Notes under the pieces: model-generated | Seen by the model: only the letters and a program-made list of their open reading frames with translations | Told to the model about the DNA's origin: nothing | The model's database searches: none | Position numbers and translations under genes: made by a program | Shown: positions 1-6,536 of the stretch, one piece after another | Layout: each line of letters begins with the position of its first letter | Position numbering within the stretch: position 1 is the stretch's first letter | Assembly (NCBI GenBank): GCA_030149025.1 | Contig: JASBSH010000025.1 | Location: 1 to 17,557, forward strand | Source: Actinomycetales bacterium | GTDB taxonomy: Bacteria > Actinomycetota > Actinomycetes > Actinomycetales > BWSM-131 | Reading direction: 5' to 3' | DNA: 17,557 nt

Positions 1-260
1 CGCAGGATCTCCCGGGCCCGGTCCGACAAGGCGTATCCCGCCGCACCGTCCTCCTTGCGGGCCTCGAGGATCCCGCGGCGCTTCAGCCGGGAGATGGACG
101 ACCGGACGGCCGGCTCGTCCACCCCGAGCTCGGCCATCAGCCGGATCAGGGAACCCACGCTCAGCCAGCCACCTGCCTCACGCGCGTACAGCCCGTAGGT
201 GGTGACGATGAACGCACGTGGCGGCTCTCCTCGTGCCGGTCGTAGGTGCTCAGTGCTCAC
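1..260 (-). CDS. PaaX-type transcriptional regulator, 3' end cut off by window edge
   Basis: This is the N-terminal 86 residues of a regulator; the rest lies beyond base 1. After a short basic leader the protein reads AFIVTTYGLYAREAGGWLSV (residues 17-36), then a predicted winged helix with recognition-helix segment VRSSISRLKRRGIL (52-65). This is the layout of the PaaX N-terminal domain, whose characterised members repress aromatic-CoA catabolic genes and respond to aryl-CoA thioesters. The start is taken as GTG at 260. No good ribosome binding site precedes it, but a TAGGCT -10-like box at 269-274 lies 8 nt upstream, so a leaderless transcript is possible. The gene diverges from the aryl-CoA ligase gene at 391, which it probably controls. 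It is distinct from the second PaaX-type protein at 10076. The family call rests on the N-terminal part only. Confidence 0.75.
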   Translation of the reverse strand, partial: MSTEHLRPARGEPPRAFIVTTYGLYAREAGGWLSVGSLIRLMAELGVDEPAVRSSISRLKRRGILEARKEDGAAGYALSDRAREIL

Positions 261-327
261 GGTGGCCGAGCCTAGCGTCCGCGTGACCGTCGTCGGACTG
301 ACGCGACGGCCATTCCATGCTGATCTG

Positions 328-357
328 TTGACTGTCGTCACCGACAGACCATATTTT
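328..357 (+). promoter_or_regulatory. Promoter of the aryl-CoA ligase gene with an embedded operator-like palindrome
   Basis: A -35 box TTGACT (328-333) and a -10 box TATTTT (352-357) are separated by 18 nt, placing a transcription start near 364 and a leader of about 27 nt before the ATG at 391. Between the boxes lies a perfect inverted repeat, CTGTCG-TCAC-CGACAG (332-347). A repressor bound there would block RNA polymerase. The divergent PaaX-type regulator at 1-260 is the obvious candidate. The boxes and the palindrome are seen directly; the regulator assignment is inference. Confidence 0.5.
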
Positions 358-390
358 GATCTACGTCACAAACGAGTGGAAGTGGGTCCC

Positions 391-2022
391 ATGCAGCTGA
401 GTCCGTCAGCTCACGTCGACACGTTCTGCCGCGACAACCTGCCACCCGAGGACGCCTGGCCCGAGCTGGTCTTCGAGCTGCCCGAGCTGCAGGTCCCCGA
501 CCGGCTCAACTGCGCCGTCGAGCTTCTCGACTCGGTGATCGCCCAGCACGGCGGCGACCGTCCGTGCCTGCTGTCCCCCGGCGGGGAGCGGTGGACCTAC
601 GAGGATCTGCGCCAGCGCTCCAACCAGGTCGCCAACCTGCTCGTGGAACGGTTCGGGATCGTCCCGGGGAACCGCGTCCTGCTCCGGGGTCCGAACAACC
701 CCTGGCTCGTGGCCTGCTGGTTCGGCGTGCTGCGTGCCGGTGCGGTGGCGGTTGCCACCGTTCCGGTGCTCCGGCCCCGGGAGCTCGTCGCCATCGGGGA
801 GATCGCCCGGCTCAACCTGGCGATCTCCGACCACCGGTTCGTCGACGACCTGGTCGCGGCCAACATCGAGGATCTGTCAGTCGTCGTCTACGGGGGCGAC
901 GGCGAGGACGACCTGACCAGGCTCGTAAACCAGATGCCTACGGAGTTCGAGCCGGTGCAGACGGCAGCGGACGACGTGGCCCTGCTCGCCTTCACCTCCG
1001 GCACAACCGGCCGTCCCAAGGGCACCCTCCACTTCCACCGGGACGTCATCGCCGTCTGCGACACGTTCTCCAAGTACCAGCTGAACCCGGAGCCGGACGA
1101 CGTCTTCACCGGCACTCCCCCGCTCGCGTTCACCTTCGGTCTCGGTGGCGTCCTGCTGTTCCCTCTCCGGGTCGGTGCCTCCACCCTCCTGGTCGAGCGC
1201 GCCGCACCCGCGGATCTCGCCACGCTGATCGCCGAGCACAACGTCACCGTGTGCTTCACCGCCCCCACCGCGTACCGGGCGATGCTCGGTTCCGGTGGCG
1301 GCGAGAAGCTGACCTCCCTGCGCCGCGCGGTGTCGGCCGGCGAGCACCTGCCGGAGCAGACCTGGCGCGCCTTCTACGAGGCGACCGGGGTCAAGATCAT
1401 CGACGGCATCGGCTCCACGGAGATGCTGCACATCTTCATCGGGGCCGCCGACGACGACATCCGGCCCGGCTCCACCGGCAAGGCGGTTCCCGGCTACACC
1501 GCCGCCATCCTCGACGACGACGGCCAGCCGGTGCCGGACGGCGAGCTGGGACGGCTCGCGGTCAAGGGCCCCACGGGCTGCCGCTATCTCGCGGACCCCC
1601 GCCAGTCCGTCTACGTCCAGGGCGGCTGGAACATCACGGGTGACACGTTCGTGCGGGACGCCGACGGCTACTTCTGGTACCAGGCCCGCAGCGACGACAT
1701 GATCATCGCATCGGGGTACAACATCGCCGGTCCCGAGGTCGAGGAAGCGCTGCTCGCCCACCCGGACGTGAACGAGTGCGGTGTCGTGGCGATGCCCGAC
1801 GAGGAGCGAGGCAACATCGTGGCCGCGTTCGTCGTGCTGAAGCCGGGGGTGACCGGGGACGACGTGAAGGTCAAGGAGCTTCAGGACTTCGTCAAGCAGC
1901 AGATCGCGCCCTACAAGTACCCGCGGTTCATCAGCTTCGTCGACCAGCTGCCGCGCACGAACACCGGCAAGCTGCAGCGGTTCCGGCTGCGGGAGATCGC
2001 CGGGGGGTCGCGGGGCAGGTAG
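391..2022 (+). CDS. Aryl-CoA ligase, 2-aminobenzoate/benzoate-CoA ligase family
   Basis: This 543-residue ANL-superfamily adenylating enzyme activates an aromatic acid to its CoA thioester using ATP. Motifs in order are the phosphate loop FTSGTTGRPKG (201-211), DGIGSTE (338-344), NITGDTF (414-420), the hinge region starting RSDDMI (433 on), and PRTNTGKLQRF with catalytic Lys527. The N-terminus (SAHVDTFCRDNLPP) and the GSTEMLHIF segment resemble 2-aminobenzoate-CoA ligases more than the second ligase at 6537, so the substrate may be a substituted benzoate. The frame stays open upstream to 199, but that part is antisense to the divergent regulator and lacks family similarity. ATG 391 is chosen because GGAAG lies 8 nt upstream, the family N-terminus begins there and the promoter sits just before it. 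Family membership is secure; the substrate is inferred. Confidence 0.85.
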   Translation: MQLSPSAHVDTFCRDNLPPEDAWPELVFELPELQVPDRLNCAVELLDSVIAQHGGDRPCLLSPGGERWTYEDLRQRSNQVANLLVERFGIVPGNRVLLRGPNNPWLVACWFGVLRAGAVAVATVPVLRPRELVAIGEIARLNLAISDHRFVDDLVAANIEDLSVVVYGGDGEDDLTRLVNQMPTEFEPVQTAADDVALLAFTSGTTGRPKGTLHFHRDVIAVCDTFSKYQLNPEPDDVFTGTPPLAFTFGLGGVLLFPLRVGASTLLVERAAPADLATLIAEHNVTVCFTAPTAYRAMLGSGGGEKLTSLRRAVSAGEHLPEQTWRAFYEATGVKIIDGIGSTEMLHIFIGAADDDIRPGSTGKAVPGYTAAILDDDGQPVPDGELGRLAVKGPTGCRYLADPRQSVYVQGGWNITGDTFVRDADGYFWYQARSDDMIIASGYNIAGPEVEEALLAHPDVNECGVVAMPDEERGNIVAAFVVLKPGVTGDDVKVKELQDFVKQQIAPYKYPRFISFVDQLPRTNTGKLQRFRLREIAGGSRGR

Positions 2023-2065
2023 CGCCCTGGTCGACCTCGGGACGTAGCGCCCTGGGCGACCTCGC
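2019..2065. repeat. 25-nt-period tandem duplication at the ligase stop codon
   Basis: GTAGCGCCCTGG occurs at 2019-2030 and 2044-2055, and each copy continues with CGACCTCG after one variable base. The first copy contains the ligase TAG stop (2020-2022). The duplication fills most of the 61-nt gap between two convergent genes. No clear hairpin terminator was seen here. Confidence 0.6.
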
Positions 2066-2083
2066 CAGCGCGGGGACGCGCAG

Positions 2084-3028
2084 TCAGCGCAGCGCCGGCT
2101 CCGAGACCCAGCAGCGGGACTCGAGCAGCCCGGTGATCTCCGTGCGCGGGTTCTCCCCGGTGACGGGCATGATGATCGGCACGGCCCCGGCGTCGTGAAA
2201 CTGCGCCAGTCGGGCCGGCAGCCGGTCCGGGGTGACCGAGAACGTGTCCACCATCTCCACGGGCAACCGGGCCGGCGCCTCCCGTAGCAGGCCTTCGGCG
2301 TGCAGCGCCCGCACCTCGGCCACGGTCTGCCCGAACCCGAGCTCGGTGAAGTGGCGGGCGTACGGGTCTGCCATCACGTAGGAGGTGAGGTCCCTGCGGA
2401 CCCGCGTGTCGCCGTCCTCGCATGCCAGCACCCAGACGTACGCGAGCAGGAGCCTGCCCTCCGGCGTTCGAGGCAGCCGGTTCGCCGGCGTGTGGTTGAT
2501 GATCACCCCGTCGGCCTCTTCGAGCCCGGCGGCGACCATGCGCGGCCCCATGGCACCCAGGAGGACACGGACGTCGGCCACGCCCGTCGACGTCAGCTCG
2601 AACGACCCGCGCCGGTCGCCCGTAAGGAGTCCTTTGAGGTCCCTCAGGCGCTGGACGGTGGTGGCCACCGTCGGGTCGTAGAAGGCGCCGTGCCAGCCCG
2701 CGACGATCTGGCGGGTGGAGACGCCGACTCCCAGCAGGTAGGGGGCGTCCGAGAGCTCGGCGGCAGTCCTGGCGCCCATCGCGATCGCCGGCAGCGTCCT
2801 CGAGCCGAGCGGCACGATGCCGGTACCGGTGGGGCACTTCGGATGCTGGGCGGCGAACGCCGTGGACAGGGCGATCGCGTCGAAACCGCTGACCTCGGTG
2901 AGCAGAACGGGGCCGAGCCCCCGTTCAGCGGCGAGCTGGACCAGCCGCAGAGCCGAGGGAACGTCGAGGCGCAGACCGCCCGGCAGTCCGAAACCGACTG
3001 TGTGATCTCCGCTCATCCAGCCGCTCAC
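2084..3028 (-). CDS. Luciferase-like (LLM class) flavin/F420-dependent oxidoreductase
   Basis: This 314-residue TIM-barrel protein of the bacterial luciferase-like superfamily would be a redox enzyme using reduced flavin or F420. Family features are the segment GTGIVPLGSRTLPAIAMGAR (68-87) followed by YLLGVGVSTRQIVAGWHG (97-114), the usual cofactor and substrate-pocket region, and LLGAMGPRMVAAGLEEADG (156-174) before strand 6. The start at GTG 3028 overlaps the stop of the preceding gene by 4 nt (GTGA), which suggests translational coupling. An in-frame ATG at 3016 is an alternative. It is the last gene of the minus-strand train that starts at boxC, so a role in aromatic-acid metabolism is likely by context. 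Cofactor and substrate cannot be read from the sequence, and the family is broad. Confidence 0.8.
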   Translation of the reverse strand: MSGWMSGDHTVGFGLPGGLRLDVPSALRLVQLAAERGLGPVLLTEVSGFDAIALSTAFAAQHPKCPTGTGIVPLGSRTLPAIAMGARTAAELSDAPYLLGVGVSTRQIVAGWHGAFYDPTVATTVQRLRDLKGLLTGDRRGSFELTSTGVADVRVLLGAMGPRMVAAGLEEADGVIINHTPANRLPRTPEGRLLLAYVWVLACEDGDTRVRRDLTSYVMADPYARHFTELGFGQTVAEVRALHAEGLLREAPARLPVEMVDTFSVTPDRLPARLAQFHDAGAVPIIMPVTGENPRTEITGLLESRCWVSEPALR

Positions 3029-3606
3029 CGGGCGGCGGCGAGCAGCGCCCGGCCGGCTTCGGTGATCACCCGGTCCTGCTGCTGGGTGGCCAGCAGCGGC
3101 GGGTCGGCGGTGTACAGCTTCGCGAGAGTGATCCGGTCCAGCCCGACCTCGCGTGCCACCTGGTGCACCTCCAGTCGGTGCATCCGGGACCCGGGGGCCT
3201 CGGCGACGCGGCGGAGCAGCTCCAGCGTCCGGTCGGAGTGCTGGGGGGCGGCGGGCTCGGGGCTGCTGGCTGCAACGGCGGAGGCCTCGGACAGGACCGC
3301 CTCGATCTGCTGGATGATCCCCCGCAGCGCCGTCCGCAGCCGGGTGGCCTCGTCGACCTCGACCGGGGCGCCGCCCGTGCCCTGCCAGGTGCGCTTCGGG
3401 TGCCGGCGCAGGTACTCCTGCTCCAGCTCCAGCATGCGTTCGGTGTGCCGCTGGTACTGCTCGGCGGTGCCGTGCAGGAACACCCAGTTGCGTGTGGCGT
3501 GCGCGTGGGTGCCCTGTCGTTCCAGCTCCTCGTCCGACAGCTCGTTCGCCGGCAGCCCGAGCTGCTGGCTCGTCTGCTGGGCCATCTGCTGAGCCATGTC
3601 CTGCAT
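3025..3606 (-). CDS. DUF6158-like protein with C-terminal winged-helix-like region
   Basis: This 193-residue protein has no known function. Residues 1-15 are rich in Gln and Met. Residues 17-72 (LPANELSDEEL... then RHTERMLELEQEYLRRHP) resemble the actinobacterial DUF6158 family, which is usually a small stand-alone protein. Residues 85-112 are a predicted helix, followed by a Pro/Ala-rich linker. Residues 125-192 (TLELLRRVAEAPGS..., VAREVGLDRITLAKLY..., VITEAGRALL) look like a small winged helix. The C-terminal half may therefore bind DNA or a partner protein. GGAGGG at 3614-3619 lies 7 nt before ATG 3606. Its stop overlaps the luciferase-like gene by 4 nt. Gene reality is well supported; the domain names come from recall of family patterns. 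Confidence 0.65.
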   Translation of the reverse strand: MQDMAQQMAQQTSQQLGLPANELSDEELERQGTHAHATRNWVFLHGTAEQYQRHTERMLELEQEYLRRHPKRTWQGTGGAPVEVDEATRLRTALRGIIQQIEAVLSEASAVAASSPEPAAPQHSDRTLELLRRVAEAPGSRMHRLEVHQVAREVGLDRITLAKLYTADPPLLATQQQDRVITEAGRALLAAAR

Positions 3607-3685
3607 GCGTTGTCCCTCCGGATCGTCGGTCTTCGGGCTCTGGTCGGCCGGTCGCCGGCTCGTCTCCTTCGACGGCTCGTCGCTG

Positions 3686-4231
3686 TCAGCGCTCCCGGCA
3701 GTCCTCCAGGGCCACCGGCTCCATCAGCTTCCGGTACTGCCTCGCGGCCTCGGCATAGTGCTGTACGCCGAACCCGATGCGCTGGACATGGGCCTCACCC
3801 GTCAGCGGTCGGATCCGGCCCGGGACACCGACCACCATGGAGCGGGCAGGAACCGTCGTCCCCTCCGGCACCAATGCTGCGGCCGCCACGATCGAGTGCG
3901 TACCGATCGTCACACGGTTGAGCACGGTCGACATCGACGCGACGAGGCAGAAGTCCTCGACCGTGCAACCCTCCAGGTGGGCGTTGTGGCCCACCACGCA
4001 CTCGTCCCCTATGGTCGTCGGCCACTCCTCGGTGGTGTGGACGACCGTGCCGTCCTGGATCGAGGTGCGCGCCCCGACGGTGATGTGCCCGAAGTCGCCG
4101 CGCAGGACGGCGGTGGGCCACACCGACGCCTCGCTGGCGATCCTGACGTCCCCGATGAGGACCGCGTCAGGATGGACGAAAGCGTCGGCCGCGATGCGCG
4201 GCCTACGGCCGTCATAGGCGTAGACGGGCAC
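3686..4231 (-). CDS. Gamma-carbonic-anhydrase/PaaY-like hexapeptide-repeat protein
   Basis: This 181-residue protein has the left-handed beta-helix pattern of gamma-class carbonic anhydrases and PaaY. Hexapeptide turns run from about residue 13 to 140, with the core VLRGDFGHITVGARTSIQDG (42-61). Expected metal ligands His65 (VVHTT) and His82 (GHNAHLEGC) are present. The third ligand position, normally His five residues after His82, is Glu87. PaaY is a thioesterase that clears dead-end CoA esters in phenylacetate catabolism, and a similar rescue role here would fit the context. Plain carbonic anhydrase activity is an alternative. The GTG start at 4231 has an ideal GGAGGT (4239-4244) seven nt upstream, and the gap to the amidohydrolase stop is 3 nt. 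Family call firm, activity inferred. Confidence 0.8.
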   Translation of the reverse strand: MPVYAYDGRRPRIAADAFVHPDAVLIGDVRIASEASVWPTAVLRGDFGHITVGARTSIQDGTVVHTTEEWPTTIGDECVVGHNAHLEGCTVEDFCLVASMSTVLNRVTIGTHSIVAAAALVPEGTTVPARSMVVGVPGRIRPLTGEAHVQRIGFGVQHYAEAARQYRKLMEPVALEDCRER

Positions 4232-4234
4232 CGC

Positions 4235-5098
4235 TCACACCTCCGGGTCCAGGCCGCTGTAGACGGCCATCGCGTTCCCGCCCAGCACCTTGGCGACGGT
4301 CTCCTCCGCCAGGCCCAGGCCGGCAACGGCGCGGGCGTTGGCGGCTGTACCCGGGACACCGGGCCAGTCCGTCCCGAAGATCCAGCGCTGGGCGAGCCGC
4401 TGCAGGTCGTACTTGGCGTAGTAGCTCGGCAGCCGCTTCGGGGGCAGACCCGACAGCTCGATCCAGACCGTGTCGTGAGACAGGGTGAGGAACGCCGCGG
4501 CGTCGTACCACCAGCCCCGGCCTCCGTGGGCCAGAACGACGTTGAGCTCCGGGAACGTGCGCAGCACCGGGTAGAGCAGCTCCGGGTCGGCGTACTCGTT
4601 CACGGACCCGGGGAAGGTCGACGTGCCGCAGTGCACAACGAGCGGGACAGACCGTTCCTGCAGCACCGCGTACGCGGGGTAGAGGGCGGGGTCGTCGATA
4701 CGGAACCCGCCGTGCACCGGATGCAGCTTCAATGCGGCGGCGCCCATGTCGAGCTGCCGCTCCAGCTCGCGCGCGATCGGGAAGTGCAGGTGGGGGTTGA
4801 CGTTCGCCACCGGCCGGAATCGCCGCGGGTTCTGCTCCACGATCGGCAGCAGGTCGTCGAACCGCTGGTACCCCGTGGCTTTCGGGCTGTACTCGCAGAA
4901 CAGCAGGGCGACGTCGACACCCTCGTCGGCGAACAGCGCGTCCAGCCGCTCGGGCCTGGGGGTGCCGTCCGGACGCCACACGTCCTCCAGGATCCCCGCC
5001 GGCCCGAAGTCCCGGGCCCACTCCTTCCAGGCCGGCGCCAGCGTTGACAGGACCGGGACGTGGACGTGGGCGTCCACGAGCAGGTGACCGTCGAGCAT
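4235..5098 (-). CDS. Amidohydrolase-family (COG2159-type) metal hydrolase
   Basis: This 287-residue protein has the metal-binding pattern of the ACMSD/amidohydrolase-2 group: DAHVHV with His11 and His13, LKLHP with Lys124, VVHCG with His156, LAHGG with His191 and GTDWPG with Asp244. Relatives are hydrolases, decarboxylases or lactonases acting on small, often aromatic or carboxylated substrates. The ATG at 5098 shares one base with the stop of the ferredoxin gene (TGATG), so translation is probably coupled. This places the enzyme in the benzoyl-CoA gene train. It might open a lactone, hydrolyse an amide or ester that releases benzoate, or act on a side product. No known box-pathway step requires it, so the function is open. 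All metal ligands look intact. Confidence 0.75.
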   Translation of the reverse strand: MLDGHLLVDAHVHVPVLSTLAPAWKEWARDFGPAGILEDVWRPDGTPRPERLDALFADEGVDVALLFCEYSPKATGYQRFDDLLPIVEQNPRRFRPVANVNPHLHFPIARELERQLDMGAAALKLHPVHGGFRIDDPALYPAYAVLQERSVPLVVHCGTSTFPGSVNEYADPELLYPVLRTFPELNVVLAHGGRGWWYDAAAFLTLSHDTVWIELSGLPPKRLPSYYAKYDLQRLAQRWIFGTDWPGVPGTAANARAVAGLGLAEETVAKVLGGNAMAVYSGLDPEV

Positions 5099-5436
5099 CA
5101 GTTCCCCGGGTGGTTCTGGACCAGCTCGGTGTCGACACCGATCCGGCCGACCTTGCGGGCGCCGCCCGGCGCCCCGATCGGCTCGTCACGGCCGGGCAGC
5201 GGTTCCTCAAAGAACCGTCTGTTGTCGGCGATGAACTCCTTGTCCTCCTCCGCCACGCGGCGGTCCTGGGAGATCGCCTCGACGGGGCAGACCGGCTCGC
5301 ACGCCCCGCAGTCGATGCACTCCTTGGGGTTGATGTACAGCTTGCGGTCACCCTCGTAGATGCAGTCGACGGGGCACTCCTCGACGCATGACTGGTCGGT
5401 GATGTCGATGCAGCTGGGGCCGATGACGTACGGCAA
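5098..5436 (-). CDS. 7Fe ferredoxin ([3Fe-4S][4Fe-4S]), likely electron carrier to BoxB
   Basis: This 112-residue ferredoxin has Cys9, Cys17, Cys21, Cys25, Cys40, Cys43, Cys46 and Cys50. By the Azotobacter ferredoxin I pattern, Cys9, Cys17 and Cys50 would hold a [3Fe-4S] cluster, Cys21, Cys40, Cys43 and Cys46 a [4Fe-4S] cluster, and Cys25 would be free. A roughly 40-residue tail follows the cluster domain. The start is TTG 5436, because the family N-terminus (MPYVIG) begins there and AAGGGA lies 8 nt upstream. It follows the ferredoxin-NADP reductase gene by 29 nt and shares one base with the amidohydrolase start. In proteobacterial box clusters BoxA carries both the reductase and ferredoxin parts. 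No BoxA is visible here, so this protein probably takes the ferredoxin role for BoxB. The ferredoxin class is certain; the partner is inferred. Confidence 0.88.
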   Translation of the reverse strand: MPYVIGPSCIDITDQSCVEECPVDCIYEGDRKLYINPKECIDCGACEPVCPVEAISQDRRVAEEDKEFIADNRRFFEEPLPGRDEPIGAPGGARKVGRIGVDTELVQNHPGN

Positions 5437-5465
5437 CTGAGCAGTCCCTTCTGGCGGTTACTCGG

Positions 5466-6500
5466 TCAGGCTACGGCTGCCGGCACTGGTGCCTGGTCGG
5501 TGCTGTGGCCCGGGAACAGCATGGCGTCCGGGTCGAGGTGAACCGCGGCGTTGTTCACCGCTGTTGCCACCTCGCCGAACCCGACCGCGATCAACCGCAC
5601 CTTGCCGCTGTAGTCCGTGACGTCACCGGCGGCGAAGATGCCGGGCACGCTGGTGGCCATGCGGGAGTCGACGACGATGTGCCGGTTGTCGTGCAGCTCC
5701 ACGTTCCAGTCCCGGATGGGGCCGAGGTCGGCGAGGAAACCCAGGGCGGCCACGACCCGCTGGGCGGGAAGCACCTGTGTGGATCCGTCCTTGGCCTGGA
5801 CCTCGACCTTCTCCACCTTCCCCTCGCCGTGCAGGACGGTGACCTGGGCGTCGGTGATGATCCGCGCCCCGCAGCGGTGCACGGCCTCGACGGTAGCGGC
5901 GTGTGCGCGAAACGCCTTGCGACGGTGGACGAGCGTCACCGAGCGGGCGATCGGCTGCAGCGCCAGCACCCAGTCGCAGGCGCTGTCGCCGCCGCCCACC
6001 ACGACCACGTCGGTGTCGGCGTAGTCGGCGAGGCTCGGCACGAAGTAGCTGAGGCCCTTGCCGAGCAGCTCCTCGCCCGCCGGGAGCGGCCGCGGCGTGA
6101 ACGTGCCGATGCCACCGGTGATGACGACGGCACCGCAGTCGATGACACGACCGGTCGACGTGGTGACCTGCCAACGGTCCGGGCCGGAGGAGCTGGGCAG
6201 GGCCTCGAGCTTGGTGGCCTGCTCCCCCAGGATGTACAGCGGATCGTACTGACCGGCCTGCGCGAGGAGGTTCTCCACGAGCTCACGGCCACGGACGCTG
6301 GGGAAGCCGGCGATGTCGTAGATCGGCTTCTCCGGGTACATGGCGGTGACCTGCCCGCCCGGTTCGGGCAGGGAGTCGACCACCGCGACCGAAAGGCCGC
6401 GCACCCCGGCGTAGTAGGCGCCGTACAGGCCCACAGGGCCGGCGCCGACGAGCAGCAGGTCCACGACCTCCCGCTGTGGCTGTGCGCCGTTCTCAGTCAA
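5466..6500 (-). CDS. Ferredoxin-NADP reductase, thioredoxin-reductase-like type
   Basis: This 344-residue flavoprotein has an N-terminal FAD site (VGAGPVGLYGAYYAGVRG, with GxGxxG at 19-24), an NADP site (VVVVGGGDSACDW, 165-177) and a C-terminal FAD motif (FAAGDVTDYSGKVR, 289-302). The redox CxxC of thioredoxin reductases is missing: the corresponding stretch reads LSYFVPSLADY (150-160). That absence and the C-terminal motif fit the YumC-type ferredoxin/flavodoxin-NADP reductases. The start is TTG 6500 with GGAGG at 6505-6509, four nt away. A later GTG (codon 13) is possible but has no better site. Placed 36 nt after the benzoate-CoA ligase and 29 nt before the ferredoxin, it would reduce that ferredoxin with NADPH to supply the BoxB oxygenase. 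Confidence 0.85.
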   Translation of the reverse strand: MTENGAQPQREVVDLLLVGAGPVGLYGAYYAGVRGLSVAVVDSLPEPGGQVTAMYPEKPIYDIAGFPSVRGRELVENLLAQAGQYDPLYILGEQATKLEALPSSSGPDRWQVTTSTGRVIDCGAVVITGGIGTFTPRPLPAGEELLGKGLSYFVPSLADYADTDVVVVGGGDSACDWVLALQPIARSVTLVHRRKAFRAHAATVEAVHRCGARIITDAQVTVLHGEGKVEKVEVQAKDGSTQVLPAQRVVAALGFLADLGPIRDWNVELHDNRHIVVDSRMATSVPGIFAAGDVTDYSGKVRLIAVGFGEVATAVNNAAVHLDPDAMLFPGHSTDQAPVPAAVA

Positions 6501-6536
6501 CGTTCCTCCCGGACGGGTTCGAATGGAGCTCTTGGA

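Noticed and set aside
199..390. N-terminal extension of the aryl-CoA ligase frame by 64 residues
   Set aside because: It is antisense to the divergent PaaX-type gene, lacks family similarity and would place the start upstream of the good promoter at 328-357.
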